35,761 bases of DNA, from the IMG/VR virus record IMGVR_UViG_3300048797_000052, positions 1 to 35,761 of that record. One strand, 5' to 3'. This DNA is from a virus. This document shows, piece by piece, positions 27,686-35,590 of this stretch (positions are counted from its first letter, which is position 1; each line of letters opens with the position of its first letter). The position numbers and the translations under genes were made by a program. The notes beneath the pieces are model-generated. The model made no database searches, had not been told where the DNA came from, and saw only the letters and a list, made by a program, of their open reading frames with translations.

Positions 27686-28909
27686 TTAGGGAGCCGTGGT
27701 CTGGAATTTGAGCATCGTATTATCTCCGGTCGCCGAGGTGTCGACGCCGACCAGGCCGGCCGGGATCGCAATCGACTGGGTGCGGCCGCCGCCCTGCTTT
27801 GACAGCGCTGACGGATCGGTCGATCCCAGGGTGAAATTCGGCACCGTGATCGCGATGAAATCCTTTGGCTCGGTCATGTTGTCGACTGCCAGGAGATTCA
27901 ACGAATATTGCGTCTCGGCGATGAAATCCGAGAAAACCGCAAGATCCTTGCGCAGCATGGTCAGATTCATCGAGACCAAAAGCGGCCCTGTGAAAACATC
28001 GGCGCCGAATTTCTGCGCGCCGGATCCAAACACGGGCGGCGAGCCCGGCTGAATGTCGAGGTTGATGTCGAGCGCCGACAGCGCCACCTGGTCAACGCCG
28101 TTGAGGCGGATGGTGGCGTCGACTACTGACATCGGCACGTCCGTGGTCGCGACCGGCGCGGTGAACATCGGCGAGGAGCCGGTCGCCAGCGCTGCGACCT
28201 GGCCGATGCCGACGCCCGAGGGCGCCGCCATCACCAGGCCGTTATTCGCCATTGAGAATTTCAGGCCGCCCCAGACGAAATCCTGCACCGTGGTCGACTG
28301 ATCGATGTCGCCCTCGTATTCCTCGAGCGTGTAATAGGGCTTTACCAGCACGGCCGGATTGATCAGCCGCTTGCCCGAGCGCGTGATGGTGCAGCTGGTG
28401 TCGGCGACCGCATCGACCACCAGCGTTTCCGCGACCGTGATGGTGGTCGCCGACAGCCCGGTGATGCGCAGGTTTTTGGCGTTGTTGGCGACGTCGGTCA
28501 GACCGGCGCAGCGGATCACGTCACCGACCCGGAAACCCATGGTGATCGGATTGCCCGAGGTCAGTATGATGGTGTTGGCACCAGTGGTCAGCGAGGTGAA
28601 ATCGGTCTGCGATTTCGTCAGCGCCGCCGAGTCCCAGGTCGAGCGCATCAGCGCCTCAATGATCCCGTCATGCGAGCCCAGCGACAGCTCGGCGTTATAG
28701 GCGGCCGTGATCGCTTGCGTGCCGTGGCGTCCGCGCGTCGACATGCCGTCATTGCGCACCTCGGCCGAGGCGATCGCGGCTTTCGCCAGCTTGATGCCGT
28801 TGCCGCCGGAAAGCCGCAGCACGCTGGCGGCGGAGCCAGACGCCGGCGAGCCAAGGGCGGTCTGCTTTTTATAGGAGCAAAGAATATTAGAGTTTGTCTG
28901 GAAAACCAT
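27686..28909 (-). CDS. Major tail tube protein
   Basis: 407 residues from the ATG at 28909, where GGAG is well placed; an in-frame GTG three codons earlier is possible. The start, MVFQTNSNILCSYKKQTALG SP, then VRNDGMSTRGRHGTQAITAA YNAEL, is a common tail-tube opening. The rest alternates beta strands with Ala/Thr/Gly-rich turns and ends in 'GVDTSATGDNTMLKF'. Tube subunits stack as hexamers around the tape measure. The gene lies between the tail terminator and the chaperones, the standard position. Longer than lambda V, it may carry an Ig-like C-terminal domain. Confidence 0.85.
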   Translation of the reverse strand: MVFQTNSNILCSYKKQTALGSPASGSAASVLRLSGGNGIKLAKAAIASAEVRNDGMSTRGRHGTQAITAAYNAELSLGSHDGIIEALMRSTWDSAALTKSQTDFTSLTTGANTIILTSGNPITMGFRVGDVIRCAGLTDVANNAKNLRITGLSATTITVAETLVVDAVADTSCTITRSGKRLINPAVLVKPYYTLEEYEGDIDQSTTVQDFVWGGLKFSMANNGLVMAAPSGVGIGQVAALATGSSPMFTAPVATTDVPMSVVDATIRLNGVDQVALSALDINLDIQPGSPPVFGSGAQKFGADVFTGPLLVSMNLTMLRKDLAVFSDFIAETQYSLNLLAVDNMTEPKDFIAITVPNFTLGSTDPSALSKQGGGRTQSIAIPAGLVGVDTSATGDNTMLKFQTTAP

Positions 28910-28942
28910 GACGGTCACTCCGCGAGTTGAGAGCTGGGGATT

Positions 28943-29392
28943 TTAAGCGATGAAATAAAACTCGAACGGAATCGAAACCGTCACGCCAAACCAGTTGCCG
29001 TTGTCGGCATTGGATGCGCCGCCGCCGACCGATGGCGCGCCTGAGACAACCTTGGCGCCGACCGTGTTGTCGACGTAAAAGGTCGCGGCGCGGAAGATCT
29101 CGCCAGCCTGGTCGGCCAGCGCCAGGTGATCGGGCAAGGCGTAATTCAGCGGCGCAAAAACGTGAACGAAAATGTTGCCCGTGGTCAGCCAGATTTTCGA
29201 GCCAGGCAACCCGACGCCGCGCTCGACGCTCGCGGTCTGGATCACCTCGAAATAAACCCAGGGTGCCGCAGGCTCGGGCGGCCAGGGTGTGACCGGCGGA
29301 TCCTCGTTCTGAAACTGCACCTTGGTGGCAGCTGCCCAGGCCGCGACAAACCGCGCGCGCATTGCGGCGACGGCGCCGGCATAATCAGCCAT
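28943..29392 (-). CDS. Tail terminator protein (U-like)
   Basis: 149 residues. YAGAVAAMRARFVAAWAAAT opens a helix, followed by strands: APWVYFEVIQTASVERGVG, NIFVHVFAPLNYALPDHLAL and NGNWFGVTVSIPFEFYF. The pattern, with VQFQNEDPP... and the closing strand ending in an aromatic 'FYF', matches phage tail terminators (DUF4128-like), which cap the tube and join it to the neck. It lies just upstream of the tube gene. Confidence 0.8.
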   Translation of the reverse strand: MADYAGAVAAMRARFVAAWAAATKVQFQNEDPPVTPWPPEPAAPWVYFEVIQTASVERGVGLPGSKIWLTTGNIFVHVFAPLNYALPDHLALADQAGEIFRAATFYVDNTVGAKVVSGAPSVGGGASNADNGNWFGVTVSIPFEFYFIA

Positions 29393-29397
29393 GGAAA

Positions 29398-29868
29398 CTA
29401 CCTTGCCGTGATCTGCAGCGCCGGCTGGCGCACAAGCCAGTCCTGGCGGGCCTTTTCACTCATCTTGCGGCCGGGCCGGATCTGCTTTGAAAACGCCGCG
29501 AAGGCTGCGACGTCGCCGAACCGAACCGGCATGAAAACAAACTTGACCGCGACGCTGTTGCCGTATTGGCCAGCCACAACAAGCGCGGCATCCTCATAGA
29601 CGTGGTTGGGCACGCTGAGTTTCATCCGACCGCTTTCGATCTTCCGACTATACGGAACAGGATTCGAAATGTTCACCTGCTGACCTGGCTGCCAGCTCGA
29701 GACATCCTTGACGACGTGGCCGTCGAGAAACACCAGATGACTGTCGCGATAGAGGCCGGGATGCTTGTCGCCGGATGATCCGACTGGCGACGCCGCGCGC
29801 AGCGTTTCCAGCGCGAAATCGACGATCGCCTGCATATAGGTGTAGCGATAGATGACCCGACTGCTCAC
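29398..29868 (-). CDS. Neck/tail completion protein (HK97 gp10-like)
   Basis: 156 residues from a GTG that overlaps the previous stop (GTGA). After VIYRYTYMQAIVDFALETLR, the chain has the HK97 gp10 features ASPVGSSGDKHPGLYRDSHL VF, then ISNPVPYSRKIESGRMKLSV P, VYEDAALVVAGQYG and VFMPVRFG. These proteins belong to the head-tail connector or tail completion complex. The place between stopper and tail terminator agrees. Confidence 0.78.
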   Translation of the reverse strand: MSSRVIYRYTYMQAIVDFALETLRAASPVGSSGDKHPGLYRDSHLVFLDGHVVKDVSSWQPGQQVNISNPVPYSRKIESGRMKLSVPNHVYEDAALVVAGQYGNSVAVKFVFMPVRFGDVAAFAAFSKQIRPGRKMSEKARQDWLVRQPALQITAR

Positions 29869-30140
29869 AGCTTGATCGCGTCATCCGAGGCATCGTCGAC
29901 GCCGTCGACCTCGCGCGAGAATGCGTCCGGCTTATTGGCGTCGATAACTTTCTGATTTTCCGCATGCGTCGCATTGAGCATCTGATGCCGTGCCGCATCG
30001 AGTGCCGAGGTGCGGGCCTTCGTGAAACCATCCTCGTCGAATTTCCAGCGCGCGCGAGCAAAACCGTCCTCATCGAAGGTGTTGCGCGACTTGGCTTCGC
30101 CGAAATCGTCGATGTCGCGCGCCGGCGTCAGCTTGACCAT
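29865..30140 (-). CDS. Hypothetical neck-region protein, 91 aa
   Basis: Starts MVKLTPARDIDDFGEAKSRN. A notable internal duplication, NTFDEDGFARARWKFDEDGF TKARTSALDAA, repeats an FDEDGFxxAR unit. The chain is highly charged and helical (DAARHQMLNATHAENQKVID), ending VDGVDDASDDAIKL. No family recognised. It may be a small virion or assembly factor, placed between the stopper-like gene and the gp10-like gene. Confidence 0.6.
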   Translation of the reverse strand: MVKLTPARDIDDFGEAKSRNTFDEDGFARARWKFDEDGFTKARTSALDAARHQMLNATHAENQKVIDANKPDAFSREVDGVDDASDDAIKL

Positions 30141-30146
30141 GATCAG

Positions 30147-30491
30147 TTACCCGGCCGCCTGAATCACCAGCGCGACCAGCACCCCGCCGATCCGCCGCGT
30201 ATTGTCATCGACCGCCTTGATCGCGACCTCGCGGCCGCGGATCACAAGTCTGTCCGAGGTGGTCAACGGCAGCACGGCGGCAAGCGTGTCGGCCAGCGCT
30301 ATCACCTTGCGATCTCCTTGCGTGACGTCGCCGACGATTTCTTGCGGCAGATACCCCGTCACGCGGGCTTGCGTCGGGGTATCGACATGGCTGCGCGAGG
30401 CGCCTGGGCCGCTATAGCGGCGCACGGTGACGGCCTCGCCGATCTCGGCGACCATGGCGCGATGCGAGGCGAGGGCTTCGGCAGCGTTCAT
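30147..30491 (-). CDS. Head closure/stopper-like protein
   Basis: 114 residues. The pattern LASHRAMVAEIGEAVTVRRY, then TQARVTGYLPQEIVGDVTQG DRKVIAL, PLTTSDRLVIRGREVAIKAV DD and ALVIQAAG fits head-tail joining (stopper) proteins, which close the head portal channel before tail docking ('R...y.p.e..g...qGd.kvi'). The stop is followed immediately by the next start. Assignment by pattern and position, not by a decisive motif. Confidence 0.65.
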   Translation of the reverse strand: MNAAEALASHRAMVAEIGEAVTVRRYSGPGASRSHVDTPTQARVTGYLPQEIVGDVTQGDRKVIALADTLAAVLPLTTSDRLVIRGREVAIKAVDDNTRRIGGVLVALVIQAAG

Positions 30492-30815
30492 TTACTTGGC
30501 CTTGATCTTGACCTTGACGGTAAGGTCCATGGTGCGGCCGCCCGCAGTAACGATGCGGTCGGTCAGGACCGAGGTCTCACCGAGCACACCGCCGGAAAGC
30601 CAAACCTTGGTCGCCGTTGTCGTATGCGAAGTGGTCCCGATCACCACGGTGCCAGAATCCAGCGTCCAGGCCGAGGTCGAGATGGTATCCGCCGGCACCA
30701 CGGTCTGCCCGAGGGCAACCTGGTCGAGCTCGGCCTTTGAATAAAGCCGGTTGGTCCAGTCGATATCGTAGTCGAGGATCTCGTCGGGATCTTTGAACGG
30801 CCAGCTCGATGACAT
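30492..30815 (-). CDS. Phage fibre-tail adaptor-like (Ig-like) protein
   Basis: 107 residues starting MSSSWPFKDPDEILDYDIDW. 'KDPDEvLDYdIDW..RL' and the end TKVWLSGGVLGETSVLTDRI VTAGGRTMDLTVKVKIKAK are characteristic of a small all-beta siphophage protein that public annotation calls a phage fibre-tail adaptor. An Ig-like fold is likely. I take the name from memory of that family and put its certainty low. It sits between the repeat protein and the stopper-like gene. Confidence 0.65.
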   Translation of the reverse strand: MSSSWPFKDPDEILDYDIDWTNRLYSKAELDQVALGQTVVPADTISTSAWTLDSGTVVIGTTSHTTTATKVWLSGGVLGETSVLTDRIVTAGGRTMDLTVKVKIKAK

Positions 30816-30819
30816 TTTT

Positions 30820-31935
30820 TTATGCTCCCGGCGTCACGGTCCTGGCGCCGGCCTTCGGCGTCACCAGGCGAACCTCGCTTGCAACCGTCACCAGTCGCGG
30901 CGACAGCACGAAAGCCGACGGGTCCAGAATTTTAGGATGCAGATTGACAGCTACAATCGGCGCCGGCAGCGGCGGAATCCAGGCGAACTGCACTGCATAG
31001 GGAAGCTTGGCGCCGCCGGCGAACGACGGATTGGTGGCAAGCGGTCCGGACGGCGTAAACTTTGGCCCGACGATTGGCGAGGACTGACTAGGCAACCATG
31101 CCAGCTGCACCTCGAGCGGCACGCGCGAGCCCACCAGCGGCGGCGCTTGTGACGTCGAGGCCTGCGGCAGCAGTTTTGCAGCGACGATCGGCGGCTGCGG
31201 TAGTGGCAGCCAGGCGAGCTGCACCTCGAGCGGGATCCGCGCGCCGCCCATGAACGGCGGATTTTGCGGCGCCGAGATCGGCAGCCCGTTGATGGCAACA
31301 ATCGGCGCCGGCGAAGCCGGCAGCCAAGAGACCTGCACCTCGACCGGAACGCGGGTGCCGGCAAATGGCGGGTTGGTCGCCGCCGAAATGCCAAGCGTAA
31401 ACTTCGGCCCGACGATCGGCGCGGGCGGCAGTGGCAGCCAGGCGAGCTGCACCTCGAGCAACACCCGCGCGCCGCCATTGAACGGCGGATTCGATGCAAC
31501 GGCAATCCCGAGCGTAAACTTCGGCCCGACGATCGGCATCGGCGCCGGCGGCAGCCAGCTGATCAGAATTTCGCCGCAGACGCGGGCGCCGCCCATGAAT
31601 GGCGGATTCGAAATAACCGGGCCGTTGATCGGCGGATCGAGATTGATCGCAACGATCGGCGCCAGGACTGGCGCATCCCAGGCGCGATAGATTTCGTAAT
31701 CGATGTTCTTGAACGGGAACGGCGCTGCAGGTGCGCTCTGTGGCACCATCAGCGTCGGCAGCACGATGGCGACAGCGGCAACCGACCAGCACGATAGGAT
31801 CGCCTGGCCGATGCGTGAGCCCGTGAACGGCGGATTTTGCGGCGTCGGCCCGCTTTGCGGAGGGGTTAATTTCCTCTGCTCGAGCGGCTGCTGATTGCCG
31901 ACATGGGGCGGATTCGGGTTGTAGTACAGGCCCAT
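30820..31935 (-). CDS. Virion-region repeat protein, about eight 38-aa Pro-rich repeats
   Basis: 371 residues. Six clear and two weaker copies of a repeat with consensus NPPFxGGARVPLEVQLAWLP, then a short spacer and APIVGPKFT. The best copies are at about residues 115-345. Pro, hydrophobics and few charges suggest a beta-solenoid or stalk. The start is GLYYNPNPPHVGNQQPLEQR. No family recognised. It lies in a block of structural genes between adaptor and stopper, so a head fibre or decoration is likely. The DNA repeats are diverged, so this is old duplication. Confidence 0.7.
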   Translation of the reverse strand: MGLYYNPNPPHVGNQQPLEQRKLTPPQSGPTPQNPPFTGSRIGQAILSCWSVAAVAIVLPTLMVPQSAPAAPFPFKNIDYEIYRAWDAPVLAPIVAINLDPPINGPVISNPPFMGGARVCGEILISWLPPAPMPIVGPKFTLGIAVASNPPFNGGARVLLEVQLAWLPLPPAPIVGPKFTLGISAATNPPFAGTRVPVEVQVSWLPASPAPIVAINGLPISAPQNPPFMGGARIPLEVQLAWLPLPQPPIVAAKLLPQASTSQAPPLVGSRVPLEVQLAWLPSQSSPIVGPKFTPSGPLATNPSFAGGAKLPYAVQFAWIPPLPAPIVAVNLHPKILDPSAFVLSPRLVTVASEVRLVTPKAGARTVTPGA

Positions 31936-31959
31936 TTCCGCCCCTCGTCGTTTAGGCTA

Positions 31960-32451
31960 TTAGCGTTCGCCGAAGTTCATACCCACTGCCCAATTGGACA
32001 GCGTCGCTGCCGCGGCGGGAAGGAACAGCCCGAGACCCGAGGTCGAGCCGGCCGGCATCCCGATGGTTTCCATCGGCGTTGCCACCCAGAGATAGCCATT
32101 CAGGACGTTGAAGTTATCGCCGAACTTCACGGTCTTGCCGCCGGCGCCTTCGGCCGATGCATTGATGCCGGAGGTGCCGGCCGCCCCGGCGGTGCCGCCC
32201 GCGATGATCGAGATCGTGGCGTCGCCGTGCTTCAAGGGACGCGGTGTCGCCGACACCAAGGTCGGAAACGCCGCGACCTGGGTTTCGACCTGCACCCTCT
32301 GTTGGGCGCTGGTCGCCGAGCCCTGTTGCGAAGCCCACATGCGCAGGAATTCAAGCGCCGAGCTAGGCGCCGCCGGCGGGTTGACGAATGCCAAAGTGAC
32401 AGCTGCGTTGGCGAGGGTAAGGCCGTCGCCGCCGACCGAAAATTCACGCAT
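31960..32451 (-). CDS. Hypothetical virion-like protein, 163 aa
   Basis: Starts MREFSVGGDGLTLANAAVTL AFVNPPAAP. Beta-rich and low in charge: VETQVAAFPTLVSATPRPLK, ISIIAGGTAGAAGTSGINAS, FGDNFNVLNGYLWVATPMET IGMPAGS. The closing part (GMPAGSTSGLGLFLPAAAAT LSNW) resembles small phage capsid-decoration or fibre-associated proteins of rhizobial phages. It lacks a known domain. A pairing with the repeat protein downstream is possible. Confidence 0.65.
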   Translation of the reverse strand: MREFSVGGDGLTLANAAVTLAFVNPPAAPSSALEFLRMWASQQGSATSAQQRVQVETQVAAFPTLVSATPRPLKHGDATISIIAGGTAGAAGTSGINASAEGAGGKTVKFGDNFNVLNGYLWVATPMETIGMPAGSTSGLGLFLPAAAATLSNWAVGMNFGER

Positions 32452-32472
32452 CGGGATAGCTCCTTTTTTGGG

Positions 32473-32784
32473 TTAGATGAAATGGCGGCGGTTGCGGCTA
32501 AACCGCTTCCAACCATAGTTGCCGAAAATGCAGACAACGCCGCGTTGATAAACGATGCGCTTGGCCACCTCCCCGGTATCGACGTCGTTACGCATCACGC
32601 TGAATTCAAACTCGCCGTTGTGCTCGGCATATTGCGGGCCGAAGGTCCAGGCCGCGCCGTCGCTGTCGGTGATGATGAATGCCGGCGGGATCTCGACATA
32701 GGAGTCGGTCTTGTTCTCGCGCTCATAGCGCAGCCCGCCGATGACACCCGAGAGGATGTCCTTGTCGAACAGAAGATCAGCCAT
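32473..32784 (-). CDS. Hypothetical protein, 103 aa
   Basis: Starts MADLLFDKDILSGVIGGLRY. A short helical start leads to beta strands (SYVEIPPAFIITDSDGAAWT FG; GEFEFSVMRNDVDTGEVAKR IVY), ending in a basic, aromatic tail (GNYGWKRFSRNRRHFI). No family recognised. Virion component suspected from its place among structural genes and from its beta content. Confidence 0.6.
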   Translation of the reverse strand: MADLLFDKDILSGVIGGLRYERENKTDSYVEIPPAFIITDSDGAAWTFGPQYAEHNGEFEFSVMRNDVDTGEVAKRIVYQRGVVCIFGNYGWKRFSRNRRHFI

Positions 32785-32787
32785 GTT

Positions 32788-33594
32788 TCACTGCGCCAGG
32801 ATCGGGGCCGCTTGCGGCCAGGGGGAATAGGGAACGAGCGATGGTGCGATGCCGGGCGCCGTCAACATCATCGTCAGATCGAGCGTGCGCGGATACCAGA
32901 ACGACCACGGGTCGGCGGCCCACTTTTGAAGTTCTGCGAGGGAAAGCGCTTTCCGTGAATACTGAACGGCGGCGACGGTAGCGCCCGCCTCAGTGTTGCC
33001 GCCGCCTATGGCGAAGGTTCCGGATGAATTTTGTCCCATTGTGCTCTGTGAACCGCCCCAAACTTGGCCGGTATCAAGACGCCTAACGGCCATGTTGCAG
33101 GCGACACCAGTCTTGCTGGTCATGGCAAAGAAATAAGGAGCGTTCGCGACGAGGGTGGCGATACCAACAGTAGACCCAAAACGAAGATCAAATCCCGGTA
33201 TGAGGAAAACGAAATCCCCCGACCATGAGATCATTGTATTACCGCCCGCTATGTTATCAGTAAAAATAGCGCGGGACGTAGTGTCAGGGCAGGTGAAAAT
33301 ACCAGCCATCGTGAATTCAGAAGGCGCTCCACTAGGGCCGCTGTTCGGTGTCGTGAAGTAATCAGAGACCGTCGGCGGTATGACGTTCGGGCCAATGCGC
33401 CCGTTCATCCCTAGTATCGGAGAGCCTACCTTGGTGGCTGGCACACCAGTCAGCAGGTTTACAAAACCGGCGCCAGACGTGACAGCCGAGTAGATGATAT
33501 TCTGCGATGCCGGATGCGACGGATCAAAGCCCGGCTGCCCGCCTGGGAAGGCGAACGGCGACGGTCGCTTGAGTGGGAGTATCAGCCGCGGCAC
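32788..33594 (-). CDS. LamG/concanavalin-like virion protein
   Basis: 268 residues from GTG, just after a TAA stop. SNxP-type beta sandwich features: SEFTMAGIFTCPDTTSRAIF TDNI, NTMISWSGDFVFLIPGFDLR, APYFFAMTSKTGVACNMAVR RLDT, and NTEAGATVAAVQYSRKALSL AELQKW. The last block 'yS.kaLS.aElqkwa.dPWs.w.Pr' closes LamG-type lectin domains in phage head and tail decoration proteins. A role in binding glycans or the host surface is likely. The codon use here is a little more AT-rich than its neighbours. Confidence 0.75.
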   Translation of the reverse strand: MPRLILPLKRPSPFAFPGGQPGFDPSHPASQNIIYSAVTSGAGFVNLLTGVPATKVGSPILGMNGRIGPNVIPPTVSDYFTTPNSGPSGAPSEFTMAGIFTCPDTTSRAIFTDNIAGGNTMISWSGDFVFLIPGFDLRFGSTVGIATLVANAPYFFAMTSKTGVACNMAVRRLDTGQVWGGSQSTMGQNSSGTFAIGGGNTEAGATVAAVQYSRKALSLAELQKWAADPWSFWYPRTLDLTMMLTAPGIAPSLVPYSPWPQAAPILAQ

Positions 33595-34083
33595 TTAAGT
33601 CATCGCCGGATTGTACGTCCTGTACTTCACAGTCTGCGTTCCGGACGTGAGCGTGAAGCCGGAATTGTTTTGCAGCGCTAGCCGAAACGAGCCGGGCGGG
33701 ATGATGATCTGCTTTGCCTCGCCAACGAGCAAAGTCTGCGCGGCGCCAGCTATCAGGGGAATTGCCGCGAAGGGCGGAAATGCAGGCGTCGCCGCCTTCT
33801 GCGTGCCATTGACGAAGTTTCCGTCGCCGTAGGTCGCAGCGTCATCGAGCAGGTCGAACAGGAACAGCGCCAGATTGGCGCCCGCGCCAATCGTGCTCGA
33901 CGCGATGGCGAGACGCACCGAGATGTCCATGAACATATCGAGCGCCGTGCCATTGGCGATGTCAGCGACGGACGAAACCACAGTGCTGCCGTTGACCATG
34001 CTGGCGAGGTCGGCGGTGTTGATCGCGGTGCCCCAGGTTAAGCCCTGGCCTAGACCGGCAACCCATGATGCTTTCGTTACCAT
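33595..34083 (-). CDS. Hypothetical virion protein, 162 aa
   Basis: Starts MVTKASWVAGLGQGLTWGTA. Ala/Gly/Thr-rich and beta-strand prone: TVVSSVADIANGTALDMFMD ISVRLAI, ANLALFLFDLLDDAATYGDG, AKQIIIPPGSFRLALQNNSG and GTQTVKYRTYNPAMT at the end. The 'i.lppG.frlalqNnsG' element is common in receptor-binding or decoration proteins with a jelly-roll fold. It is coupled to the gene upstream by a TGATG overlap and to the LamG protein downstream. Confidence 0.62.
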   Translation of the reverse strand: MVTKASWVAGLGQGLTWGTAINTADLASMVNGSTVVSSVADIANGTALDMFMDISVRLAIASSTIGAGANLALFLFDLLDDAATYGDGNFVNGTQKAATPAFPPFAAIPLIAGAAQTLLVGEAKQIIIPPGSFRLALQNNSGFTLTSGTQTVKYRTYNPAMT

Positions 34084-34520
34084 CAGACCAATCCGTTCTT
34101 ATCTAGATCAGGTTGAGAGACCGGCCCGGTCAATCCGCCACCACCATTGGCGACGCTCGCGGTGATCCACGGTGCAGGCGGCGCGCCCATCGCCTTGATG
34201 GCATCGGATTGCGGCTGGCTGAGCAGCGAATGCGTCACCAGATCGGTGAGCATCTGCTGCACGATCGGCAGCGACACATCGAGCGTCTGCACGCGCGGAT
34301 CGGAATTGTAGTCAACCGCAGCCGCGGCCCCTGGTGACGTCGCCGCCGCGGCCTTGATCACCATCCACAAATTGTTGGTGCGCAGATAGGTCATCACCTG
34401 CAGCAGCGGGATCGGCTGGCTAGGCCCAGGCACGGTCAGCGCATTGATCGCAGCGAGTTTCGCTTGCGTGGTGCCGCTGAGCGTCGCCCATTTGGCGATC
34501 AGCGCGTCGTAATAGGCCAT
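34083..34520 (-). CDS. Hypothetical structural-region protein, 145 aa
   Basis: Starts MAYYDALIAKWATLSGTTQA KLAAIN. Mainly helical: IPLLQVMTYLRTNNLWMVIK, LDVSLPIVQQMLTDLVTHSL LSQPQSDAIKAM, then a Gly-rich tail. It resembles small phage proteins described in siphophages of rhizobia with an 'aL...Wa.l.g.t..Kl..lN...v' start. No known function. It directly follows the connector gene. Confidence 0.62.
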   Translation of the reverse strand: MAYYDALIAKWATLSGTTQAKLAAINALTVPGPSQPIPLLQVMTYLRTNNLWMVIKAAAATSPGAAAAVDYNSDPRVQTLDVSLPIVQQMLTDLVTHSLLSQPQSDAIKAMGAPPAPWITASVANGGGGLTGPVSQPDLDKNGLV

Positions 34521-34533
34521 CGAATTTTCCTCG

Positions 34534-35262
34534 TTACGAAATCGCGAGATTGATCAGCAGGCTGCGCATCGCCTTGTCGAGCACGTCGGCGGCGGCCGGA
34601 TTATTCTGGAAACGCTTCAGGCCAAGGCCGTCGACGCGATCTTCCATCAGCAGCATGTCGCGGCCGGCGAGCGACAGCAGCGCGCGGGCGCCGAGCACGA
34701 TCGCCTGGCGCAGAGCCGCCGGCATGATGGTGTCGCCCTCATCATAGCCGCAGGTAAATCGTATGCGGACCGAGGCGTCATCGACGCGCGGCACCGGCCA
34801 GCTCTGCTGATACAGCGGCGCGATGTAGGCTTTGCCGTAAGGTTGCCCCATGCCGAGCACGCGATAATCGGTCCCGAGAACCAGCGTGGTGTCGACGCCG
34901 TTGATGTCGAGATATTTAACGCTGTCGACCGACAGCAGCGGCGGATAGGGCAGCACGATCCGGTGCGCCAGGGTCGGCTGCCGCGGATTGAGGTTGGCCC
35001 CGAAACGGGTTTGCTGGCTGCCAAAGCTGCGCAGCTGCAGCTCCCAGGATTGGGTGCGCAGCGCGCGACCGAGCCAGCCGCCGGCGGCGGGATCGAGCGC
35101 ATCGGAGGCTGCCGCGATCGCCGCTGATACCGCGTTGTCCTGAGCGGTGTCAGTTATCCCGAGCGCCTTTTTCGCATCAGTCAGCGTGATCGCCGGATCG
35201 GTCGGCGGATCGGTCAAGACGGCGTGGCCGACGTCCTCGATGTCATGGCTTCGGAAATACAT
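34534..35262 (-). CDS. Head-tail connector (HK97 gp6-like adaptor)
   Basis: 242 residues. After a polar head, ITLTDAKKALGITDTAQDNA VSAAIAAA begins the gp6-type helical domain ('lt.aK..Lri....D..i...i.aA'). The strand region LAHRIVLPYPPLLSVDSVKY LDINGVD and YRVLGMGQPYGKAYIAPL follow, then RIRFTCGYDEGDTIMPAALR QAIVLGARAL at the end. These proteins form a ring under the portal. Longer than HK97 gp6 but within the phiE125 gp8-like group. It marks the neck and places portal and capsid genes upstream, beyond the right edge. Confidence 0.85.
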   Translation of the reverse strand: MYFRSHDIEDVGHAVLTDPPTDPAITLTDAKKALGITDTAQDNAVSAAIAAASDALDPAAGGWLGRALRTQSWELQLRSFGSQQTRFGANLNPRQPTLAHRIVLPYPPLLSVDSVKYLDINGVDTTLVLGTDYRVLGMGQPYGKAYIAPLYQQSWPVPRVDDASVRIRFTCGYDEGDTIMPAALRQAIVLGARALLSLAGRDMLLMEDRVDGLGLKRFQNNPAAADVLDKAMRSLLINLAIS

Positions 35263-35287
35263 GATCTAGCCCTAGTCGCCGCGATCG

Positions 35288-35590
35288 CTACGCCTGCGTA
35301 GGGTCGTCGAGGTTGCTGATCTGATTGAGCTGATCGAGCGCCTCGTCGGCTTTTTTCGCGACAATTTCGGCATGGGCCGAGTACTTGCCGGCTACCTCGA
35401 TATGCTTGCCATAGGCCGCCTCGAGCTTGGCCGCCGCAGCATCGGCGATGTCGTCGGCGCGTTTCATCAGATTGCCGCTGGCGTTTGCCAGCCGTTGAAT
35501 GCCGCGCATTTTTGGGGTGTCCAGGTTGTCTTTCAGGGTTGAAATGGCTGCATCGAGGTGACGATGCAGCCGTTCGCCTTCCGGCGTCAC
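35288..35590 (-). CDS. Helical protein, 100 aa, possibly the -1 frame part of the gene upstream
   Basis: From a GTG at 35590: TPEGERLHRHLDAAISTLKD NLDTPKMRGIQRL, then DDIADAAAAKLEAAYGKHIE, AEIVAKKADEALDQLNQISN. It is one long charged helix with Ala-rich heptads. The GTG overlaps the upstream stop, and a run of seven A just before it would join the two frames after a -1 slip. It lies next to the adaptor gene. Possible scaffold, capsid-associated or DNA-associated helical protein; no family recognised. Confidence 0.55.
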   Translation of the reverse strand: MTPEGERLHRHLDAAISTLKDNLDTPKMRGIQRLANASGNLMKRADDIADAAAAKLEAAYGKHIEVAGKYSAHAEIVAKKADEALDQLNQISNLDDPTQA

